This document shows, one piece after another, positions 6,867 to 13,091 of a stretch of 26,590 nucleotides of DNA. Every line of letters starts with the position of its first letter. Position 1 is the stretch's first letter. Source of the stretch: Zeimonas sp039807785. GTDB lineage: Bacteria; Pseudomonadota; Gammaproteobacteria; Burkholderiales; Burkholderiaceae_E. Where the stretch lies: NCBI GenBank assembly GCA_039807785.1, contig JBDHRX010000031.1:1-26590 (forward strand), read 5' to 3'. The notes beneath the pieces were generated by a model. That model saw only the letters and a program-made list of their open reading frames with translations. It was not told where the DNA came from and did no database searches. The translations under genes and the position numbers were made by a program.

Positions 6867-7718
6867 TCAGTGGAAAACGACGGTCTTGCTGCCGTTCAGG
6901 AGGATGCGGTGCTCCGCGTGCCAGTGCACCGCCCGCGCGAGGACCGCGCTTTCGACGTCGCGCCCCAGCGCGGCCAGCGCGGCGGTATCCATCGAGTGGT
7001 TCGACCGCGCGACATCCTGCTCGATGATCGGCCCTTCGTCGAGGTCGGCCGTGACGTAGTGCGCCGTGGCGCCGATCAGCTTCACGCCGCGATCGTGCGC
7101 CTGCTGGTAGGGCCGTGCGCCCTTGAAGCTCGGCAGGAAGGAGTGATGGATGTTGATCGCCCGCCCCGGCAGCCGGCGACAGAGGTCATCGGACAGGACC
7201 TGCATGTACCGTGCCAGCACCAGGAGCTCGGCGCCCTCGGCTTCGAACACCTCGAGCAGCCGCTCCTCCGCGCGCAGCTTCGATCCGCCCGTCACCGGGA
7301 CGTGGTGGAACCGGATGCCGTAGCTCGCCGCCAGCGGCTCGAAGTCGCGGTGATTCGAGACGATGCCCCGCACGTCGATCGGAAGCAGGCCGCTGCGCCA
7401 CCGGAACAGCAGGTCGTTCAGGCAGTGGCCATGCTTCGACACCATGATGATCGTGGGCAAGCGACGCCGCGCCTCGTGAAAGTGCGCCTGCATCCCGAAG
7501 CGCGCCGCCAGAGGGGCGAACCGCTCTTCGATCTGCGCCGTCTCCGGCCGCTCGCCGTTCCCGATCTCGAAGGCGACCCGCATGAAGAACAGGCCGGTGG
7601 TGATGTCTTCGAACTGCGCGGCTTCGACGATGTTGCCGCCCTGCTCGAACAGGAAACCGCTCACGGCGTGGACGATCCCGGCCCGGTCGCGGCATGAAAG
7701 GGTCAGGATCAATCGCAT
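6867..7718 (-). CDS. purU: Formyltetrahydrofolate deformylase
   Basis: About 283 residues, the normal PurU length. Residues 1-80 form an ACT domain ('LTLSCRDRAGIVHAVSGFL'). Residues 88-283 form the formyltransferase-fold hydrolase domain with the catalytic triad Asn189 and His191 in 'INIHHSFLPSFKGARPY' and Asp227 in 'DLDEGPII'. PurU hydrolyses 10-formyl-THF to formate and THF, freeing the folate pool when C1 units flow in. It is the last gene of the BMC operon, starting five bases after folB ends, with its ribosome binding site inside folB. Dedicated purU copies occur in methylotrophy clusters such as chloromethane utilisation, where they release formate from C1-folate. That parallel supports a catabolic role here rather than purine synthesis. 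Confidence 0.93.
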   Translation of the reverse strand: MRLILTLSCRDRAGIVHAVSGFLFEQGGNIVEAAQFEDITTGLFFMRVAFEIGNGERPETAQIEERFAPLAARFGMQAHFHEARRRLPTIIMVSKHGHCLNDLLFRWRSGLLPIDVRGIVSNHRDFEPLAASYGIRFHHVPVTGGSKLRAEERLLEVFEAEGAELLVLARYMQVLSDDLCRRLPGRAINIHHSFLPSFKGARPYQQAHDRGVKLIGATAHYVTADLDEGPIIEQDVARSNHSMDTAALAALGRDVESAVLARAVHWHAEHRILLNGSKTVVFH

Positions 7719-7723
7719 CTTCG

Positions 7724-8197
7724 TCACTCGGGTTCGGCCATTGCCGCGGCGCCCTGCGCGCGTGCCCCCTGCCCGGCCCGGGATCCGGCCGCATGCTCTC
7801 CCGAGACCCGGGTATTCAGGCGCGTGATCGCGACGCCGACGTAGCGGGCACCCGGAACGACCCCGATCTTGCGAACGCGGACCTTGACCCAAAGCGCGCC
7901 GAAGCGCTCGAGGACGACGCGCGACACCTGCTCGGCGAAGAACTCGAGCAGGTTGAAATGCCGGCTCACCGCCAAGGCGCCCAGGGACTGCGCCACCGCG
8001 CCGTAGTCGATCGTGTGCTCGACCGCATCGCTCCGGAAGCAGACCTGCGACGGCAGGCCGATCTCGAGACACAGCGAGATCGTCTGGGTGCGGCCCTTCT
8101 CGTGGGTATAGACGCCGATGTAGGCCGGGATGCGCAGGTCTTCGATGATGACACGATCGCCGACCAGGGTGTCCGCAGGGTCGTGACAGTAGGTCAT
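7724..8197 (-). CDS. folB: Dihydroneopterin aldolase-family protein with Ala/Gly-rich tail
   Basis: About 157 residues; ATG 8197 was chosen because homology begins just after it and it lies one base past the upstream stop. The FolB fold is clear: 'VIIEDLRIPAYIGVYTHEKG', 'IDYGAVAQSL', 'VKVRVRKIGVVPGARYVGVAI'. By comparison with E. coli FolB, the catalytic Glu (Glu33), Tyr (Tyr65) and Lys (Lys110) are kept. FolB converts dihydroneopterin to 6-hydroxymethyldihydropterin and glycolaldehyde, or epimerises it. About 30 C-terminal residues rich in Ala, Gly and Gln are extra compared with the usual 120-residue protein and look disordered. Placement inside a microcompartment operon next to purU is unusual and suggests either local folate supply or a related aldolase reaction. 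Confidence 0.85.
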   Translation of the reverse strand: MTYCHDPADTLVGDRVIIEDLRIPAYIGVYTHEKGRTQTISLCLEIGLPSQVCFRSDAVEHTIDYGAVAQSLGALAVSRHFNLLEFFAEQVSRVVLERFGALWVKVRVRKIGVVPGARYVGVAITRLNTRVSGEHAAGSRAGQGARAQGAAAMAEPE

Positions 8198-8198
8198 C

Positions 8199-8657
8199 TC
8201 ACTTCTTTCCCGCCAGGCCCGCATACACGCGGCGTGTGACGACGGGCAGGATCGCGGCGGCCCGCGAGCCCAGGTTCATCTCCTGCAGGACCGCGGCGAT
8301 CGCCTCCGAAATGCGGGCGCCCGCATCGCCGGAAAGCGAACCGGCGCCGAGTGCCGGCCCGGATCCGGGCGCCGCCGGCTGCAGCCGGGCACCATCGAGC
8401 AGTCCCGAGATCGGCCCCGGGCTCTCCCGCCCGACGGCCTGCGCGGCCCGGGCCGTCGGCGCGGGAGCCGGCTTTCCGGGCCCGCCGTCGCCGAGCCGGA
8501 TGGACAGCTTCAACGCCAGTTCGCGCGCCTCTTCGGTGACCGTGCTGTTCTCGGGAAGGGCCAGCGCGCTCTCGCCGCGCGACGCCGCGGCGCGGATGTC
8601 GTCGCTGGTGATGAACCGGCGCTTCATGATGCGCTCGTATCGGGCCGATGAGGACAT
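8199..8657 (-). CDS. BMC-associated protein with EutT/EutQ-like N-terminal domain (A)
   Basis: About 152 residues, start supported by AGGAAAGGATGAAGAG upstream. Residues 11-57 ('RRFITSDDIRAAASRGESA', then 'VTEEARELALKL') match the short N-terminal domain of EutT, EutQ and other microcompartment enzymes. No catalytic domain follows. Instead there is a Pro/Ala/Gly-rich linker (about 58-108), a predicted amphipathic helix 'ARISEAIAAVLQEMNLG' resembling an encapsulation peptide, and a second basic helical end. It could tether cargo to shell or cluster cargo in the lumen. It is tightly packed between the related gene B and folB. The function is inferred from architecture only. Confidence 0.7.
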   Translation of the reverse strand: MSSSARYERIMKRRFITSDDIRAAASRGESALALPENSTVTEEARELALKLSIRLGDGGPGKPAPAPTARAAQAVGRESPGPISGLLDGARLQPAAPGSGPALGAGSLSGDAGARISEAIAAVLQEMNLGSRAAAILPVVTRRVYAGLAGKK

Positions 8658-8661
8658 CTCT

Positions 8662-9126
8662 TCATCCTTTCCTGGTGAACTGGGTCAGCGCCGGACGATT
8701 CGTGCGCACCGCGTCCACGAGCGACCTCACGAGCGGATCGCCGTGGGCAGGCGCTTGCGCCGCCCCCCGGATACCCGGCTCGAAGCCTGCCGAGGCCACG
8801 CGCAAGGCGGCGACGCCGGTGTCCGTCGCGAGCGACAGCCCGGCCGGCCGGCCCGCGGACTGGATGGCAGCGAGCGACTGCGCCGCGGCAACGGCCGCCG
8901 GCGCCGGCATCGTCGAGGCCTTCTCGCGGGGCACGGCCTGCGACGCGGGCTTGACGATGCGCACCCCGAGGTCGTGGGCCGCCTCGCGCGCGGCGTCGGT
9001 GATCACGAGCCCGTCTTCGTGGACGATCTCGCGGGTGCCCTGCGCGGCCATGTCCTCGACTTCGCGCACGGTCAGGAACCGCTTCGTCTGGCGCGGACGC
9101 TCCTTGGCGGGACTGAAGTACGGCAT
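8662..9126 (-). CDS. BMC-associated protein with EutT/EutQ-like N-terminal domain (B)
   Basis: About 154 residues. The EutT/EutQ-like segment is at residues 15-60 ('KRFLTVREVEDMAAQGTREI', then 'ITDAAREAAHDLGVRIVKPA'). It is followed by an Ala-rich stretch with a potential helix ('AAVAAAQSLAAIQSAG') and a C-terminal part ending 'DPLVRSLVDAVRTN'. It has no known catalytic motif and is clearly related to protein A in domain plan but diverged. It follows the aldehyde dehydrogenase by 14 bases and precedes A by four, so the two are translated together. An adaptor or scaffold role inside the microcompartment is plausible; that it is a cobalamin adenosyltransferase is not supported. Confidence 0.68.
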   Translation of the reverse strand: MPYFSPAKERPRQTKRFLTVREVEDMAAQGTREIVHEDGLVITDAAREAAHDLGVRIVKPASQAVPREKASTMPAPAAVAAAQSLAAIQSAGRPAGLSLATDTGVAALRVASAGFEPGIRGAAQAPAHGDPLVRSLVDAVRTNRPALTQFTRKG

Positions 9127-9140
9127 GTCGCTTCCGTCGC

Positions 9141-10634
9141 CTACCCGTTGGCGCCGGCCGTCTGGCCGAGCCGCGCCAGCACCCGCGCCACGATCTCGTC
9201 GATCTCGGCGTCACCGCCCGCCTGCCGGCCCGAGGGCGCGGTCGCCGCGGCCGGGCGGCCCGCGGACTGCTGCGCCCACTGGGTGATCTCCCAGGCCACC
9301 CGCTTGCGGTTGATCAGGTGCGTGGCCGTGATGTTGTCGCCGACGATCGCACCGCCGATGCCGCCCGTACCCAGCGTGAACGAGGGGGCGAAGCCGCAGG
9401 TGTAACCGACGCTGCCGAGCGTCGACATCGAGTTCACGATGATGCGGAACGCCGGCAGGCGCGCCGCCATCTTCTCGACCTGGTCCGGATCGCGCGAATG
9501 GATCACCGCCGAATGGCCGTCGCCGCCGAAGCGCAGCATCTGGACGCACATCTCCAGGCCGCGCTGCGCGCCGTCCACGGCGGCGAAGCCGAGCACGGAA
9601 GTGAGCTTCTCGCGGGAGAACGGATGATCCTTGCCGATGCCTTCCAGGGGCACGACCAGCACGCGCTTCCCTTCGGGCAATTCCATGCCGATCGCTTTCG
9701 CGAGCGCCGCCGCCGTCTGGCCGACCGAACGGGTGTTGATCGACCCGTCCGGATGGAACAGGAACGCCGCGAGCGGCTTCCGGTAGTCCTCGGGAACCCA
9801 GTACGCGCCCTCCAGCTCCATCAGGCGCCGCAGCTCGGCGGCGATGGGCTGGTCGGCGATCGCCGCCTGCTCGGTCGCGCAGATCAGGCTGCAGTCGAAC
9901 GACTTGCTGGACACGAGGTCGCGGGCCGCCTTCGGAATATCCGCCGACCGGTCGACCCAGGCGGGAACGTTGCCCGGGCCGACGCCATAGGCGGGCTTGC
10001 CCGTGCTGTGCGCGGCGCGGACCATGGGACCGCCGCCGGTCGCCAGGATCACGTTCACGGCGTAGTGCCCCAGGAGCTCCTTCGTACCCGCATACGACGA
10101 TCCGTCGAGGCAGCTCACCAGGCCGGCCGGCGCGCCGGCCGCCTCCGCCGCTGCCGCCATGATGGATACCGCTTCGGCCGTGCACTTCGCGGCCGACGGG
10201 TGCGGCGAGAGGACGATGCCGTTGCGGCCCTTCAGGGCGATGAGCGTCTTGAAGATCGCGGTCGAAGTCGGGTTCGTCGACGGCGAGAGCGCGGCGACCA
10301 CGCCCATCGGCTCGGCCATCACGACCATCTTGTTGCGTTCGTCACGCTCGATGACGCCGACCGTCGGCACCTTGCGGATCGCCTCCCAGACGTTTCGCGC
10401 CGCGAACTCGTTCTTGACGACCTTGTGCTCCGCGACACCGTAGCCGGTCTCCGAGTTCGCCATTTCGGCAAGCCGGCGAGCCTCCTTGAACGCGGCCCGG
10501 GAGACCGCATCGCATACGGCGTCGACCTGCTCGGCGGACGCCGTGGCGAACTCGCGCTGCGCGACGCGGCAGCGTTCGACCAGGCGGCGCGCCTGCTGGA
10601 TCGCCCTGAGGTCTTTGTCGAGATCGCCGTTCAT
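9141..10634 (-). CDS. CoA-acylating-type aldehyde dehydrogenase, BMC cargo
   Basis: A 497-residue ALDH of the CoA-acylating group found in microcompartments and in AdhE. Visible are 'STNPTSTAIFKTLIALKGRN', 'ILATGGGPMVRAAHSTGKPA', and the active-site segment 'SFDCSLICATEQA' with probable nucleophile Cys252 (compare 'ICASEQ' in AdhE). It should oxidise an aldehyde to an acyl-CoA with NAD+. Residues 455-475 form an Ala/Pro/Gly linker and residues 476-497 a predicted amphipathic helix ('EIDEIVARVLARLG'), the form of a C-terminal encapsulation peptide, so it is probably core cargo. It overlaps the BMC-P gene by four bases. Acylating sulfoacetaldehyde dehydrogenases are relatives worth testing given the sulfur-linked neighbours; the real substrate is not readable. 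Confidence 0.88.
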   Translation of the reverse strand: MNGDLDKDLRAIQQARRLVERCRVAQREFATASAEQVDAVCDAVSRAAFKEARRLAEMANSETGYGVAEHKVVKNEFAARNVWEAIRKVPTVGVIERDERNKMVVMAEPMGVVAALSPSTNPTSTAIFKTLIALKGRNGIVLSPHPSAAKCTAEAVSIMAAAAEAAGAPAGLVSCLDGSSYAGTKELLGHYAVNVILATGGGPMVRAAHSTGKPAYGVGPGNVPAWVDRSADIPKAARDLVSSKSFDCSLICATEQAAIADQPIAAELRRLMELEGAYWVPEDYRKPLAAFLFHPDGSINTRSVGQTAAALAKAIGMELPEGKRVLVVPLEGIGKDHPFSREKLTSVLGFAAVDGAQRGLEMCVQMLRFGGDGHSAVIHSRDPDQVEKMAARLPAFRIIVNSMSTLGSVGYTCGFAPSFTLGTGGIGGAIVGDNITATHLINRKRVAWEITQWAQQSAGRPAAATAPSGRQAGGDAEIDEIVARVLARLGQTAGANG

Positions 10635-10936
10635 GCGGCCCGCTCCTTCGACTTCGCGAACGACACCTTGCCGCCGACCGCCGTGGAATCGATGATCCCG
10701 ATGATGGTCGCGTCCACCGGCGATCCTCGCGTACCCTCGGTTTCGCGCGCGGCGCTGCCCAGCGCGACGATCACCATCTCGTCTTCTCCCGCGCCGATGG
10801 CGTCGACGGCGACGAAGGGGTCTCCGTTCGGCCTGCCGTCGGGCGCCGAGCGCCTCACCATGAGCAGCTTGCGGCCGTGCAGGCTCTCATGCTTCATGGT
10901 CGAAACGACCGTGCCGGTGGTTCTGCAGATCAGCAT
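10631..10936 (-). CDS. BMC-P shell vertex protein (EutN/CcmL family)
   Basis: 101 residues, the usual length. It starts 'MLICRTTGTVVSTMKHESL', matching the OB-fold EutN/CcmL start, and continues with 'GRKLLMVR', 'FVAVDAIGAGEDEMVIVALGS' and 'DATIIGIIDS'. These proteins form pentamers that close the vertices of the shell. It lies between BMC-T and the aldehyde dehydrogenase and is translationally coupled to the latter (ATGA overlap). With one copy each of BMC-H, BMC-T and BMC-P the locus has a minimal but complete shell set. Confidence 0.93.
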   Translation of the reverse strand: MLICRTTGTVVSTMKHESLHGRKLLMVRRSAPDGRPNGDPFVAVDAIGAGEDEMVIVALGSAARETEGTRGSPVDATIIGIIDSTAVGGKVSFAKSKERAA

Positions 10937-10967
10937 TCCGGACTCCCTCTCTCCACGTCCCGACTCC

Positions 10968-11600
10968 CTACTTCTCGACTCCCGAGATCGCCTCGATCGC
11001 CGCGATCGACGCGAGCTGCGCGGTACGCGCCTCGGCTTCGGTCCCGGCCATGAAGAGGCGCCCGAAGCGCCCGACGTCGCGCAGATCGACCAGGCGCACG
11101 TTCGCGGCCTTCTCGGCTTCGTTCGCGGCGATGTCGATGTAGGCCGCGGGCGTGACCTCGAGCACGAACAGCGCTTCGCCGGGGACCAGCATGCTGCCGC
11201 GACGCGAACGGTTGATCAGCTGCGCCTGGTACGGCGAGACGTTCGTGATGACCTGCACCGAGGCCACTCTCGGCCGGATGCGGTCTTCCTCGTTCATGCC
11301 CAGGCGATCGAGGATCGCGCGGCCCGCCTCGCGGACGGCCTCCTGCGACTCGGAGTGCACCTCCAGGACGCCGAACTCGCGCTCGACGATCTGGACCCCC
11401 GGCTTCACCTCGGTGGCCTTGACCGCCATGTCGACGACCCGGAACACCTCGTTGCCGGGCGCGAGCTCGACGTAGAGCTGGGCCATTCCGGCGACCGGGA
11501 TGTCGCCCGCCGTCACGGTACCGAAGTACGCGGCGTACTGCGGCTGCATCCGGTCGATGAAGAAATAAGCCCGCAGCTGAAGATTGTTGGCTGAGGACAT
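10968..11600 (-). CDS. BMC-T shell protein (tandem BMC domains)
   Basis: 210 residues, the size of two fused BMC domains. The first holds 'GMAQLYVELAPGNEVFRVVDMAV...FGVLEVHSESQEAVREAG' and the second 'GEALFVLEVTPAAYIDIAANEAEKAANVRLVD' followed by 'EARTAQLASIAAIEAI', both in the BMC strand-helix pattern. Each domain is preceded by about 30-40 residues, which suggests the circularly permuted form (EutL/CsoS1D class), though this is less sure. BMC-T trimers form pseudohexameric tiles, often with large gated pores for cofactors or bulky substrates. That would suit passage of a folate or CoA compound, but this is inference. It starts 12 bases after BMC-H ends. Confidence 0.88.
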   Translation of the reverse strand: MSSANNLQLRAYFFIDRMQPQYAAYFGTVTAGDIPVAGMAQLYVELAPGNEVFRVVDMAVKATEVKPGVQIVEREFGVLEVHSESQEAVREAGRAILDRLGMNEEDRIRPRVASVQVITNVSPYQAQLINRSRRGSMLVPGEALFVLEVTPAAYIDIAANEAEKAANVRLVDLRDVGRFGRLFMAGTEAEARTAQLASIAAIEAISGVEK

Positions 11601-11612
11601 CGGGTCGTCCCC

Positions 11613-11927
11613 TTACTTCAGCGGACGGCTCGCCTGGCCCGCCGCGTTCGGATTCGGCAGGATGACCGCCAGGTCTCCGTGGGGGCGCGGAATCACGTGC
11701 ACGGACACGAGCTCGCCGACCCGCTTGGCGGCAGCGGCGCCGGCGTCGGTGGCGGCCTTCACCGCTCCCACGTCGCCGCGGACCATGATCGTGCAGAATC
11801 CGCCGCCGATCAGCTCCTTGCCGATCAGCTGTACGTTCGCCGCCTTGACCATGGCGTCCGCCGCCTCGATCGATCCGACGAATCCCCGGGTCTCGACGAG
11901 CCCGAGTGCGATGTTTTCAATGGCCAT
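11613..11927 (-). CDS. BMC-H shell hexamer protein
   Basis: 104 residues with the canonical single BMC domain: 'ALGLVETRGFVGSIEAADAM', 'VRGDVGAVKAATDAGAAAA', 'SVHVIPRPHGDLAVILP'. The pore loop reads 'IGGGF' where PduA-type proteins have 'IGSG'. It forms the hexagonal facets of the shell. The start has GAAGGAA upstream. A 59-base gap separates it from the PanB-like gene before it, the longest gap in the operon, so extra transcription or RNA processing there could raise shell protein levels; nothing definite is visible. Confidence 0.96.
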   Translation of the reverse strand: MAIENIALGLVETRGFVGSIEAADAMVKAANVQLIGKELIGGGFCTIMVRGDVGAVKAATDAGAAAAKRVGELVSVHVIPRPHGDLAVILPNPNAAGQASRPLK

Positions 11928-11986
11928 GAGTCGTCTTCCTTCAGTTGGTGAAAATTAGATGCCGCTTCATGCTTGGGCCGCGGCTC

Positions 11987-12871
11987 TCAAGAACGCGCGC
12001 CGCCTCCGGCGGCACTGAGCCGCGCCACGATGGCATTCAGCGTGTCGTCGCCGATCGTCACCGTGTGCGCGGAACCCGGGAAAGCAGCCGCCTCGACGCT
12101 CTGCTTGAACGATGCGAAGCCGTCTCGCGCCTGCTCGCCGAGCACGGCGAACTTGTGCACGAACTTCGGCGTGAACTTCTCGAAAAGGCCGAGCATGTCC
12201 TGCGTCACGAGCCCCTGGCCATCGCAGGACGCTCCGGCGCCGATGCCGATCGTCGGCACCGGCACGAGTTGCGTGATCGCCGCCGCGATGCGATCCGGAA
12301 TGCACTCGAGCACCAGGGCGCACGCGCCAGCCTCGACCAGAGCGAGCGCATCACCGATGATCTCGAGCGCCGACTCGGGCTCCTGCGCCTGGGAACGATA
12401 GCTTCCGGTACGCGACGCGAGCACCTTGGTCAGGCCGACGTGCGCGACGACCGCGACACCGGATTGCGTAAGCGCCCGCACCACCGGAGCGAGGCTCGCG
12501 TCGCCCTCGACTTCGACGGCCTCGGCGCCGCCCTCGCGGACCAGGCGTGCGGCGTTCTGGATCGCCTCGGCCGGCGTGGTGTACGACAGGAACGGCAGCG
12601 AGGCAAGCAGCAGGCTGGAGTTGACCGCGCGCCGCACGGCCCGGGTGTGGTAGACCACCTCGTCGACCGTGACCGAGAGCGTGTTGTCGCGGCCGAGCCC
12701 CACGCTCGCGAAGGCATCGCTCACGAACACGATATCGATGCCGGCCTGCTCCGCGTACAGCGCGAACGGATAGTCATAGGCCGTCACCATCGTGATCCGC
12801 TCGCCCGAGTTCTTGCGGCTCTGCAGCACGCTCGGGGTGATCTTCCTGCGGGGACGCGTCGAGTCGGCCAT
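11987..12871 (-). CDS. PanB-like hydroxymethyltransferase homologue with cargo-like tail (paralogue 1)
   Basis: About 294 residues, first gene of the BMC operon. The PanB TIM barrel is clear: 'MVTAYDYPFALYAEQAGIDI', 'TVDEVVYHTRAVRRAV', 'VPVPTIGIGAGASCDGQGLV', 'FPGSAH'. Of PanB metal ligands the Asp45 equivalent is kept ('VSDA') but Asp84 is Ser ('LASLPF'); the Glu of 'EVEGD' and the catalytic Glu of 'LECIP' remain. Past the usual PanB end it carries about 24 extra residues ending in 'DDTLNAIVARLSAAGG', very like the aldehyde dehydrogenase tail, so it is probably packaged. ATG 12871 was chosen by homology and the upstream promoter; it has no good ribosome binding site. It should move a hydroxymethyl group between THF and a 2-oxo acid in one direction or the other. 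Confidence 0.82.
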   Translation of the reverse strand: MADSTRPRRKITPSVLQSRKNSGERITMVTAYDYPFALYAEQAGIDIVFVSDAFASVGLGRDNTLSVTVDEVVYHTRAVRRAVNSSLLLASLPFLSYTTPAEAIQNAARLVREGGAEAVEVEGDASLAPVVRALTQSGVAVVAHVGLTKVLASRTGSYRSQAQEPESALEIIGDALALVEAGACALVLECIPDRIAAAITQLVPVPTIGIGAGASCDGQGLVTQDMLGLFEKFTPKFVHKFAVLGEQARDGFASFKQSVEAAAFPGSAHTVTIGDDTLNAIVARLSAAGGGARS

Positions 12872-12913
12872 GGATTGCGTGGATCGATGATTGGGCGCTG
12901 AGGATGCGTCGAA

Positions 12914-12942
12914 GACTATCAGCGCGACGTTGCCCCGCCCAA
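12914..12942 (-). promoter_or_regulatory. Candidate promoter of the BMC operon
   Basis: On the minus strand TTGGGC (12937-12942, within TGCATTGGGC) is followed after 17 bases by ATAGTC (12914-12919), preceded by GCTG as in the promoters of the exporter and paralogue 3. An ATGCAT palindrome overlaps the -35 element. Transcription from here would leave a leader of roughly 35 bases before ATG 12871. Confidence 0.45.
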
Positions 12943-12963
12943 TGCATTTGGCGGTCGCATTCA

Positions 12964-13004
12964 TTGCAGCGCGCGCAAAGCGCCGGCGATTGCATCGCCT
13001 GCAT
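12964..13004. promoter_or_regulatory. Two tandem LysR-type operator-like boxes
   Basis: The 220-base gap between the BMC operon and the divergent PanB-like/MTHFR operon holds TTGC-N7-GCAA at 12964-12978 and TTGC-N7-GCAT at 12990-13004. Both are palindromic with T-N11-A geometry, and their starts are 26 bases apart. The first differs in one of 15 bases from the box at 21545-21559. A further inverted repeat, CAATGC-AAC-GCATTG, lies at 13014-13028 over the plus-strand -35 region. These suggest one regulator for both directions. Confidence 0.55.
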
Positions 13005-13025
13005 CGTCTTGAGCAATGCAACGCA

Positions 13026-13054
13026 TTGGAGGAATGCGCGCCCAGCTGCTACCT
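13026..13054 (+). promoter_or_regulatory. Candidate promoter of the PanB-like/MTHFR operon
   Basis: TTGGAG (13026-13031, within CGCATTGGAG) is followed after 17 bases by CTACCT (13049-13054), preceded by GCTG. The ten-base block CGCATTGGAG and the spacing are identical to the promoter region of the other paralogue (5943-5971, minus strand), so the promoter was probably duplicated with the gene. Confidence 0.5.
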
Positions 13055-13091
13055 TTGCCTCACCATCCCAACCAGACACGTCGGAGAGTTC

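Noticed and set aside
6851..6868. Terminator between the exporter and purU
   Set aside because: Only a four-base GAGG/CCTC stem with a CGAAA loop is present and no T-run on either strand.
8199..9126. Cobalamin adenosyltransferase or EutQ-type enzyme
   Set aside because: Only the short N-terminal domain matches; the catalytic cupin or adenosyltransferase parts are missing in both proteins.
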